A stretch of 64,000 bases of DNA from Callaeas wilsoni (taxonomy: Eukaryota > Chordata > Aves > Passeriformes > Callaeidae): assembly GCA_013398955.1 (NCBI GenBank), contig VWPU01009537.1, positions 1 to 64,000 of the forward strand, given 5' to 3'. A program made the position numbers and the translations under genes. Shown one piece after another: positions 40,901-52,900 of this stretch. Numbering within the stretch: position 1 is the stretch's first letter; every line of letters starts with the position of its first letter. Below the pieces are notes generated by a model, which saw only the letters and a program-made list of their open reading frames with translations, did not search any database and was not told the origin of the DNA.

Positions 40901-43900
40901 ACCAGTTAAAGCACCTGCTGGGTCCAGTCAGAACACAGAGGCTCAGGCTACAGCAACACCTTTCCTTGGGAGGCTGATGTGGGGAATTCCAGACCCTGAC
41001 AAACTGCTTTCTGTCACTTGACACGGCACAGGGGAGATTCAAGATGCTAACACTTCGTCACCTCTGACCCACAGCAGCCCCCTGACTCCCAGGACAGCAA
41101 AAGAGTCCAAGGACTTTCCCTAATTCCTGCCCGTGGGAGAAAAGCAAAGCAGCACCACGCTGCTGGCACTGACGGCACCAGGTCACCAGGACTCACCACA
41201 AACCCATCCCTCCACAGGGCTGGGACCTTCCAGGGTGCAAATCCCTGGCCTCATCTCTCCTACGTGGCTGCCATCTGCCCTCCTCAGCATCCCAGACAGT
41301 GCACACAGCTCAGGCAGAGAGGGAGGGTGGCAGCTCCTGGTCCTTTGAGACAGCCCCTAATGAACGCCCCGCCTCGCTCCAAGGAAGCTCATTAACTAAG
41401 CTCATGAACCTTAAGCATCTCACTGATTAAAACAACGTGTGTGCCACACTGAAGGGCCAAGAGTCACCAATTCCTGACACCAGACTCTCCAGAGAGGTGA
41501 AGAAACTCTCCAGAGACACGGCAGAATAATTAAATTTATAACAACCCAAAACACAAACAAACAGCAAACCAATAGTAAACAAAGACTTCTGGGACAGATA
41601 CAGGATCGGAAATCACGGCAGTCAGTATGAATTGTTATAAATTATCCTGAAATGTTCCCATCCCTTCTCATCACATTTGCAGGAACCTAAAACACAGCAC
41701 CAGGAGCTTTTCTCCCAGAGTTTCTGACCATGAACTTCATTGGAAAGAGAGGAAATTAAAAAAAAAAAAAAAAAAGGCAAGGAGGCATCTCCCAACTGAG
41801 GCTGTGTTTTGAGACAATATTTATTTGATACTATTAAAAGGACTGTCCAAGTTCCCAGTGTTCATCAGCTCCTAGCACAAACAAGCTCAATAATAAATCA
41901 GTATCAGGAGCAAATAACCAAAGGAGTGGGAATAAAAAACTCTGGACTCCCCAGTGCTGGGTCTTCTTTACAACATATGTGGGGATGGACTCAAAGTAAC
42001 CCTTCTTGTGAGCCACCTGGAACCACACTGTACCTGCTGTGTGTTACTGCCACGACCAGCAACACCAGCACAGCCAAAGCCAAGCACATTTAGACAAATC
42101 ATCTATTACAAAGGGAGATCCCCAGCTTCAATTCTTCCTGCTGTTATTTAAGACCCTGCTTAGCTGCTACTTTTTCCAGATTACACCACTTATTTGCTTT
42201 GTTTACTAGATTCCAAGCTGACTGTTCCCTGGGATATCATGACCCTTCTCCCAAGAGGAGGTGGCTTGTGCCTTTCTCTCCCCTTGCTACCAGCCTCCTT
42301 GTCCTAGGGGGGTCAACAGAGCCACACAAACTCAGAGCAGCTCCAAACAAACCTTCTCCTAGTGGGCTCCACACAGCCACACAAACTCACTGCAGTTCCA
42401 AAAAAGCATGTGGAGTACAAAGTTTCTGCTGCTGAGACCCCTGTCGAGGACTTCTGGCACACAACACTCACCCTTTAGAGTGTTTGCTAACGAAGGGTAA
42501 TTTCCTGATGCAGGCCCAGTTCCCTTTCCTGTCTCTCTGGCAAAGGTGACATGAGCCTGTCCACGGCCGTGCTCAGCCAAGGACTCGTGAGGGAAGTACG
42601 GCAGGCAGTCCAAACCCCTCCGCGCTATTACCTCATCCTATGAGTAATCTGTCATGGGGAATAACCTGGAATTCACACCTCAGTCGATTGCTGTGGCCAC
42701 CAAAGAACACCTCTGTGCCACCAGTGCCATAAGCTGTGCCTTCCTGGGAGGAGCAGTGTGCTCCTCTGCGATCAGCAAGGCTCCTGCAAGTCACGTCTGA
42801 CAGAGGGAATCGGAGAGGAGCGGTGCCAGAGACCTGTCCGGCTCGCCCCAGAGAGATCAAGCTGGCAGACTACTTCTGAGGATAATTTATATGAAAATTA
42901 AAATATTGAAGCCCCTTTAACAGCCAAAGGATACTTCAAGAGACTAAAAAAAAAAGTGCCAGCAGCCAGCTTAGATTCCCCTTGGAAGGGGAGTATGGCC
43001 TGACCTACCTGCTTCATCCCAGATGAAGGAAAAAAGGAAAACAGAATGAAACAGAGCAATGGAAGGGACAGTGGGGATGATACGAACAGCCAGAGCAGCA
43101 CCACTCCCCACGGAACGATCCGTGCTTTTCCCACCGTTAATGCAGCAGCAAGCATTAGGAGCCTGGCTGGTGGGACTTGCCCCTTCCTCTTCCTCTCCTG
43201 GCCCCCGGTCCGCCCACCCTGAGCCCTGCCCGGCACTTACTGAGCCATCCCACGCTGGGGCTGCGCTGCACTCCCAGTTCATCGTCCAACGTGCGGGTGG
43301 CCAGGCAGGGCACGGAGCTCTCGAGCGGGCTGCGTGCTTGTGCCAGGCAAGCAGGAGACAGGAGCAGCAGCAAAGGGCAGGAAGAGAGCAAAGGGGAAAA
43401 GTTAAAAGAAAAGAAAATAAATTATGCCAGAAAGAAAGGTTCAAGCAGTGGTATAGGAAAGCCAGGCAGGAGAGAAGGTTCGAGCTGCACAGTGCGGTCA
43501 CCAAATCCCACTCATTTAGATCCTGACATCTCCTCAGCAGCTCCACCTTGCAGCGTCCGCTTGGCAGGGCTGGACACAGCTTTCCATCCCTGGTGGCTGA
43601 AATTCAGGCATCTTTGAAGCAGATCTCAAGAAACTGAGCGAGCAGCTGCAGTGCTGGTGGCACTGAGCAGTTCCAGGCTGCAGCGCCATCAGTAACAACA
43701 GGTTTTTGAAAATAAAAATCAAGGCACGTCCCAGGAGCCAACTTTGAGCATCCTGACCCCACCTGTACATACCCAGGCACACCAATCCAGGTTTGGAAAT
43801 GCTCACCTTAGTCTGCAATGCTTCCACTGATGCCAATACACACATTGATAGGGGTTTTCCAAGCATTCCTTGGACACCACCTCATTTCTGAGGTGCTCTC

Positions 43901-46900
43901 CTCTGTGCCAGTATTGCTCAGCTGATGCCACTGATCAGCTATCAAGGCACTGAGCTCACAGTTCACGTGAAAAACACTGAACTGATTAATGCTGAACCAG
44001 AGGAGCTGTGGCTGCCCCATCCCTGGAAGTATCCAAGGCCAGGCTGGACAGGGCTTGGAGCAACCTGGGCTAGTGGAAGGTGTCACTTCCAGTGGCAGGG
44101 GGCTGGAACAAGATGGTCTTTCAGCTCCTTTCCAACCCAAACTCTTCTAGGATTCTCAAGTAGAATAAAACCTTTCTTCCTCCGCAGCCAGGTACCCTCC
44201 TGTCTGTGCCTCAGCCGACACCTTGCCAACATTGCCTGCTACTCCCACTCAACTGTTTCCAAACCATGCTGCCAGCACAGTGTGAACAAACAGTGCTCAG
44301 GAGATGTTTAGGCAGCACCCACGTGGTGATGGGACCGTGCCATTATTTATGGTGGTTAAACACACACACTTCAACACATCACAGTTTTCTACAGGCTCTG
44401 CCAGCTTGGGTTTAGTAGCATTTGATCGTTTCTCACTTGCCAAAGGCTCCCACAGGTGTTAAATTATACAAAACACTGGCAGGCACGAAGCTCTGAAAGA
44501 AAAATGTCAAAATAGAGAGCAAATGTCATCACAGAAGGCTGGTAAATATTGATCAGTCCTCGGGCACCTGCAGAAGGGATGGGGACCACAGATCCCGTGT
44601 TATACCATGGCAAACCCCAAGGTGTGCCAGCTGGAGAGCTGCTAGCCCAGGTGTTATGTACTGCTGCAGGGGTGAAGGACAAGGGCTGTGCCAGAAAGGG
44701 ATACAAAAAACTCTTCAAAAGCCACTCAACAAAACCAGACACACAGAGAAACCTGTCAAAAACCCATTAAAAACCCCTGCAAGAGTCCCATCAGCATGTC
44801 ACATGGAAATATCTTTGCTGTCCTCTTCATACAGCTCAACCTTCTACCAACGGAAGCAAGGAAAAGGGCTGTGTCTTTGCAAGGTAACGTGGAGGGATTG
44901 CTTAGCCCAGCTTTGTCTGTCCAGAATTTTGGCAATCATTTTTTCCTACTGAAGAGACAGCAAAGGAGTGTTGTGATTTATCCTCCTCCATGCATGGCAC
45001 ACAGGGAACTACCCTCTTTGGCCCAATTCCTTTCCCAGAGCAAAGGGATTCCTGAGAAAACATCCTGCCACAGCGTGACCCGCGTCATCCTCTATGATGC
45101 AGCGATGGAGAGCAGGTGTCGGAGCACACCTTGGCCGTGTCTCTGCCCATCTGATCACTACCTTACCTGCAAACAGAGCAGTGACGTGAAAGATGGGGGC
45201 TGAGGATGACTCACTCTCAGGGACCACAGAGCCACCCTCATCCCTAGGGAGGGTTAGGAAAGGATAGAGATGCCTCTGGATCAGTTATGGCAGGGAAATG
45301 GGCAGTACATCATTCTTTCTTAGGTTCCTGAATTTCTAGATGCATCTGAGATAACTGCATGGGGCTCATTCATCTCAGAAGCTGGAAATAAGAACATTTT
45401 GGAGCCCCTAAGACTTCCATTATTTAAGCGCTCTGTACCAAGTGAGATAGAGGCACCTCAGGATATTTTTTGAGCCATGGCCCAGGGAATATTTGCAAAA
45501 TTCAGATGTAGCAAATAGATCCCACTCCTGGAAGTGTTCAAGGGCAGGTTGGCCAGCTTGCAGAAGGTGTCCCTGCTGAGCCAGTCAAGCAGTGGGGTGG
45601 CTACACCAGCTGATAAAGCTGCTGTGCAGAGGGCAGGAGGATGCTCAGACCTGGTGGCAGCATCAATATTGGATGGAAGTTTCACTGACACTGAAATGAA
45701 AACAAACACCTACCTGGAAAGAAACTCTAGGGAAATTTAGGACTGCTTGGGGCTGGTGGCACAGCCATTATGGTGATTAGCTATGTTAAGAGACAGCTGT
45801 GCTCCAGCTGGCCTCATAAAATTTTTATCTGTCTAAAGGACATGCAAGACACTCACTGAATCCAAGGTATAACCTGATCAAATATGTTCTGTAGTTACTT
45901 TTTCATAAAAGTGTAAATAATAAATAACAGTAACAACTATTCATGAGGTATTTCCCCCCTATGTCAGTCTCGCCCTCCTAAAGTCTCAATGCACTTGTAC
46001 TGTCACGGAACAGAGTGTGTTATACATCCTCAGAGCACATAAACATCCCAGGTGGGAGAACAGAGACAGAATAACATAAAAGGAGTGGCTGATGGCCAGA
46101 CCAGGAAAGAATTCCTGGAGAATCAGTCCAACTGAGCCAGGACCTGCACAGCCCGTTCAAACAAGAACAAGAAATGAATGAAAATGAAATCACTTAAAAT
46201 CCAAGCAAAGAAGGCCCTTAGCCACGAAAAATGAGCAGAGGCTGAGTGAGAATGTGAGGAATGCCCTTTGTCAGCATCACTCTTCCTGGGATAAGCTCTG
46301 CCTACGTGCAGGAAAGGGGTTTGCAGCCGAGAACTGAGGCCATCCCCTACAAGAGGTGACTGAAACGCCCCAGCACCAATAGCTGAAGATGTGTCTGTCT
46401 GGTGGTCAGCCTCCCAGACACCACGGCCACAGGCCAGGACTCTGCTCCTCACAGCAAACCTGCCCATCAAAGGTCCAGAAAGGGTCAGAGTCACGGAGGT
46501 GGTAACACAAAGCAGATGCCTTCCATCCAAACCGTGGGGAGCACACCATGGGAAGGCATCCAGAAGGCCAGGCTGGCTGGGGCTTGTAGCAATGTGGTCT
46601 AGCAAAAGGAGTCCCTGCCCGTGGCTCCTCCAGCTTTAGGACTCAACTGGCCATGCTGAGCCCCTTCCCTAGAGCTGTAATTTCCTCACGGTGCCCTCCC
46701 TAGAGTCCAGTCTCTCTGTGCTCCACGGGACTTCCGCAGGGATATTCACAGAGAACACCTCCTTGGCTCACCTTACCGCACCCCACGTTACTCGCTCAGT
46801 TGCCACCTGACCAAGGCACTCGTACACGACGAGAGGCATCAGCCAGAGCAATAAACAGTCTCCACATGCACACACACTCCTGCTGCAAAAGCAAAGGATG

Positions 46901-49900
46901 ATCCAAGGTAGCAATTATTAATGAACTGTGAGAATAGGTTAGGGAGGAATGCTAGGGTGAGTTTTAGAAGCCAAACACAGCAAGCTAAGAGGCCTTTGGT
47001 GGAGCAAGAAGAAAAGAATTTCTTCACTTGCTTTTATTGCTGGGTATTTTAAAATGCCAACCTTTAGCCCAATTTCCAGACTGCCACAGGAGACAGTTGA
47101 GAGAACTCCAAGGCATGACAAAAGGCTTAAAACTCCTTTTTTTTAATTACCGTGAGCAAGAAGACCCCAAATCTCCACCCAAGGGCAAGCACCGAGTCAG
47201 TGCCCAGGCCTCTGTAGCTTGTCTGCATATACACACACACACACATTTAGGGACACCACTATCAACATGGCACTACCTATTACACCTTTTTTAGAGAGAG
47301 GAAGAGACATATTCACAAGACGCACCACAAAACTATTTTAAGACAAATAAAGCAGGATGGAAATCAGCTTTACCCCACTGGACAATGATTGTATGGCAAT
47401 AAAATGCAAGCTAGATGTTACTGCCAGGTCATTTTTGATTCACAGTGCCACCGACACTGTCTGTTACAGACATGGAATGTCCATGGAAGCTTCGTCTCTG
47501 CCCAAACGCTTCAGGTGATCAGCCTTTTAAGGTTCAGGCCCCACCAAAGGTTTTTGAGAATCTCTCTTTCCTATCGCTGCACCTAAACCATCTCCTAGAT
47601 GCCAGCTGCAAGACCACCCCCCCGCCTTCCTGCCTGCCCCTCAGTCCCTGTCAGTCCAGTGAAGATGCGGTTAGAGCGCCGTGCCACGGCCGAAGCAGCC
47701 TGCAGAGTCCCCACTGATATTCCATCAGCACGGCCTCGCTGCTCCCACGGGGGTTAGAAAAGCAGTGTCAGGGCCACGCAGTTAGTTCTGGGCGGGCAGG
47801 TTGCTGTGACAGACAAGGCTATAGCCAGGTAGCCTCTGCATTACCATTATCGGGGTTGGAAAACATCCTACTTGCACTGGAGACGGTCTTTCCAATGTCA
47901 GCCAGCGAGCGCAGGTTGGATTTCTTGGTCTGGTGCCGGTGCTTCCTGAGCAGTGTGTAGGTGACCTTGTCCTTCAGTTCGGATTTCAACAGCCCCGTTT
48001 CGATCTGATTGTCAACGATCATCTCTGTGGCAGGCACAGGAAGGGGGAGGGAGGGGAGAGTAAAATTAACCACAGAGAGCAAAACTGCTTCCAGGGAGAG
48101 CAGAGAGAGAGGGGTGGAGGCATTTTCACCCTGCCTTCTTGAAGGCTTTCTTACCATCTCAAAGCCAGGTTTTATTTGTATGAAAATCTCTTTTAGACAT
48201 TTCCTCTTGAACCAGAACATAAGCATTTCCATCCAGCATGAGCCACCAACACACACCTATTGCACTGAGATTCCTTTCTGCTATTTCCTACGTGCACAGA
48301 GCCTATTTCAAATACCAAGGTAAGACGGTTCTTAGCTCAGAAATGGAGTCCCCTCAGAGCCTGAACTTCTGTGAAGATGCTATAACTCTATTGCAAGTTC
48401 CATGATGCTCCCAAAAAGCACAAAGGAAAACGTCTATCAGATTGAACAAGGTCTGAGTTCACCTCGCAGGCCCCCAGAAAAACCTACTCTAAAGATAGGA
48501 AGAAGTCCTGGAGATGAGCCACTAATTAAATCATTCACTTGCAGGACTGAAGTGACGGCAACTACAAACGGCAGAACTTGCTCCAGTTACCACAGGATGT
48601 ATTATATGGCTTTACCTTTCATGGAATCACCAAGAAAAAAGGCCCCCAGAGTCCTCGATGCCTCCTCACTTCCCATGAATTCCCTCCTTTCTCCTCCCCC
48701 ATCCCAGAGGAAAAAGGCAAAAAGGTGGCCAGGCTTATGAAGAATGTCCCCTGTGCAGTAAATCTCGCATGCAGTTGTTCCCTTGATGACTTGAGTTCAC
48801 GCGCTGTCCCCTGAGGGCAAGTGGCAGCTCATATTTGTCTGCTGGTAACTTTTATTTGTGCTAATAATAAAAGTTATGGGAAGGGGGAGGCAGGACACAC
48901 ATCACATTCGCTAACTCAGTGAGTCAGAAAGTCATCCTCTATGTGCTGCCCAAGAATTAATGCCTCTTCAAATCCCTAATGAAGAGCCTGGTTCTTCCTC
49001 TCAAATTAAGACGGGGTGGCTATGTGCACGTAGGTACCCTTACACAACGTGTTTGGCAAAAGGTTGACCTTTGTTAAGTGTTATTTTAACACAGGTTTTT
49101 CTTGCCCATGGTTTTGGTCAGTGATTTTTGGAGTATTTCCTTCAGAACCTTCATTCAAGTTTATCCTTCTCTATCTGGCACTTCCCTTCCCTGTTCCTGA
49201 TAAAAGACAAACAACAAAGAGAGTTTTTCTTTGGAGTTTTCCTTTCCTGTGTGTCACTACCAGACACCAGCCAAGTGATCATGATTAAATCATCCTGAAA
49301 ATCAGGTCCTGGATATCCCTACCTGTCTGATTAAGGGTCTGGGCCAGCAAAAACACCCCGCTCAGGACAGTGTCACAGTGTCACAGCAACAGCAGCCACC
49401 GATGTGTAATTTAATCTCCTAGGAATTAGATTTAATTTGGGTGTTGAAGATGGAGATTGAAGGTGACATCTTGAAGGGATTTCAAAAGAAAATTTAATGT
49501 TTGAGAGTTTAAGGTTTCGGACCATGAACATCAGCTTCTGAAGCAGGTTCACCTTCAGCAGAAAACTTGAGAGGTTCTTGGGGGGTTTATTTAGTTAAAA
49601 CTTTGCAAAGCTGTGCATTTGGATACACAGACACAAAAGCAAAGGAAGATAAATGTCACCATAAGCACTTGCAAAACTAAGTTCAAAACTCTGTATTTAA
49701 CACCAGAAGCAGCTGTAATTCCAAGTCTTACAATCCAGTGTATGTGAGAATTCCATGCCAGGATAATTCTGACCTTGCTTCCTGAAATGATCATTCAAAG
49801 CACTGAGTTTTGGCGGAGGAAGTATTTAATTTTGCTCTTTTAGATCTCTTCATGTAATGGCTCTTAAACTCAGCATTTTGGTTAAATGTCCCTCCACTGG

Positions 49901-52900
49901 ATGGCTCACTTGGAAAATTTATTTTCTGTAAGTTCTCACACACCACGGGCAACATGATCTGGCTCTCAGCAAGCCACCAAGCGTCACCCCAGGCCACAGT
50001 TATTTTGACCACACAAAACCTGCCCTCCCATTCTGCAGAGTGGGGCACCAGCTGGTGCTGGGGCTGCTCTCCCCTCTTCCTTGCTGGGGGTGGGAGGCAT
50101 CCCATCCTCACCACAGCCCCACTTGCCTTCAGTGGGCAGCTGAACATCTCACCCAAGAGCAGTTGCTGGCCCGAGTTGTTCTGCATGAACGGTACCTGAT
50201 GGGTATCTCTGCCCCCAGAGACGTGGCCCTTTCACGTGTCACCTTTTTCATAGTGAACATAAATTAAATTAATGTCTTTTACTCTTCTTCCTGCACTGAG
50301 AAGGACTCTTTTCATCTATCTGTTATCCTTTTCCAGGTAGTTTCCAGTTTTCCCTCTTATTCCTTGTTCTTTCTTTTTTTTCCTCTTTTATTGAAAAAGC
50401 AGCGCTTTTTCATTAAAACCATCCATTAAACCGTATCGGGGTTAATAAGAATTTGTGGGGAAGGGGTGAGGGAAAGAGTGAAGACAGGTGTACTTACCCA
50501 CCACCTGTGGGAGGGAAGAAGCCTCCAAATCCAGCATGATGGAGCCCTTCTCTATGCACGTCCTCAGCTCGAACAGGCTGTGCAGAGACAAGGTGGCCAC
50601 ATGCGGTTTGCTCCATCGCTCCCCACCTTGTTCTACCTTCTCCTCAAACTTGATCCACCTACGGCAGGGCAGAGCAATGAGAGGGGGTTAAGGCTGTTGC
50701 CTCCTTGCAGGGAAATATATCAGCATTTCTGGAAATAAGGTGACCTGTCCTTCCCTATCTTGGCAGTTCTGGTTTAATGGTTGGACTCCATCGTCTTAGA
50801 GGGCTGTTCCAACCTAAATGATGCTGCGATTCAATTCAGGCAATAAAATATGGCATCAGCCACTACCAAGATGCAGGCAGCATGGAATACTGCTGTCCCA
50901 TGCCCACAGGCTGGCAAAGGATGGAAGAGAGGAGCACATCCCAGCCATGTCTGAAGGTGCTCTCAGAAAACAAGTGAGTCGCCAAAGGAGAAGGCATAAA
51001 TTAAGGGGCTCATTCTTTCCCTCCAGCTGCTGTTTAATGATTCAACTAAGCGGGTCTGAAAAATTCAGAAAACTTATCTCTAATGGAAGGTGAGAGCAAA
51101 GGTTAAATCCTGATTGTGCAAAACACTCTTTACACCCCTAAAACTGCATCCCAACAGCAGGGGAGCAGGAGGCTCCACGTCCCTGGGCTGCAGCCCATCC
51201 CCACTTGCCCCTGCAGCCTTGACCCTGCCCTTGGCTCCGCTGCGCCCAGCCCGAGCACGCAGGGATGGGCAGCTAAGAGGGAGCCATGGCTCCTGTGAGG
51301 GCTGGGGGATCTCACCCGGCCAGCACAATCTTCCTTACCACCCCACCCAGCAACAGCTTTGGTGTAAACTGGGGGGGCAGGAAGAGGGGGTTCAATATGC
51401 CCTGATGGCAAAGCAGAAATGCTTTTTAATCCCCTCTTGAGACAGCATTTTAATATAGGTGGGAAATGAAAATTCCAGTGACTAATATAAAGGGATTATT
51501 AAGAAAAAACTCCACACATATAAGGTAAGGAAGCACATAAATTTGTTCAAAAGAATATCATTAACAGCAAGTGAAATTATCTTTAATCCTGAAAAATTTA
51601 TTACTTGAGGATTAATCAATTATGCTTCACAACTGCAATAATCGCTTTTTGAGACTTTGCTTTTTTTAAAGCTGCTTTTTAACTCAAGCTAAAAGACTGA
51701 TTTTCATCTCCAATTAACAAGGTCCTTTTAGTTCACAAAAACTAAGTGTTTCCTAGGACACCTGAGGGACCTGGGTGGATGCAAATCTGCGCACTTCAGG
51801 GGCTTTGTGTGATGTGGGACCGAGTTACATTCACCCCGTAACAGCAGGAAGGCTGCAAATTACCAGTGTTTGTCCTTCCAGGGAAAGTGATTACTTACAA
51901 CTATCAATATTTACTTTTTGTTTACTTTTCTCACTACAATCCACAATCCCAACACAATAAACCAAATATTAACTTGCAGACCTGGGTGAACTAATGCCTG
52001 CTCTATTCATGCAATCAGAGAGTGGTGTGGGCTGGGAGGGACCTCAAGGCTCACCTAGTTCCAAACCACTGCCAGGGACAGGGGCACCTTCCACTATCCA
52101 GGCTGCACTAACACGGGAACGCCTGCATTCCAGAGGCAGTCATAGGATACAGAGTGAAGCAGAAAAAGGAAAAGACCTGCAGCAGCTGGAGGCCCCCAGC
52201 CTGTTGTGAGGCTCAGTGAAGTATCTTTGGGGACCAAGACATGTCCACCATAATGTGGGGACTGTCGCTCTGTAAGGCAGGGAGATAGCAGGAAGGTGAT
52301 GGGATTACAGAGAAAAGGAATGACAGGACTGTGGGATGCTGGATATAGGTTTTTTAAACTTCTATTATGATCTTTTTTGTTATATAAGCTGTGCCAGGAA
52401 TTACGTTTTTATCCTTCACCCCTTTACACCTGAAAATATCGACACAGCTTTCATGGGGCTGTTGGGAGCAAGGTGCAGCAGACAGGGGGAATGTGTACTT
52501 GTCAGAACAGAGCAGGAGGGAGAGGAGGAAGGTAATTTGATTGATTGTTCTCTCAAATACGAGTGCGGCCTCTAGCCCTGCACCAGCGTGCAGGCAGTGT
52601 CGCTCTCCCCAGCTGGGAGCTGTGCAGTTCTACACTGGGACCAGGGGAGCATCAACCCCACAAGGTCTCTCTCTTCTGTCCTCTCCTCTCTCCTCCACCA
52701 GCACGGCCCTGCACTTTTTCCTGCTTTCAGTACCTCATGCAACTTCCCAGTTGCGGGGGAGCTGTTCTGCAGCAGCAGATGTAAAACAACCCCAAAACAG
52801 CTGGCAGAAGCTGTGCCCACTGAAGCACAGCGCCGGCCAGCTCTGGATGTGCTGGGTGATGGTCAGGAGGTCTCGGGAGGTTCTGTGGTGCAAGATTAAG

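Larger units (their letters stand above)
40882..47844 (-). other. Intron between coding exons 4 and 3, longest in the window
   Basis: 6963 nt. It contains the candidate cassette exon 43241-43336, a poly-A run at 41758-41776, a clear CR1 copy at 44001-44158, two weak CR1-like stretches near 45520-45600 and 46550-46672, and a short AC microsatellite near 47229-47245. Confidence 0.85.

Noticed and set aside
42971..43546. A 191-codon minus-strand frame overlapping the candidate cassette exon
   Set aside because: It is a different frame from the one that joins the neighbouring exons. An acceptor at 43330-43331 would use this frame but gives an 89-nt exon that shifts the downstream frame.
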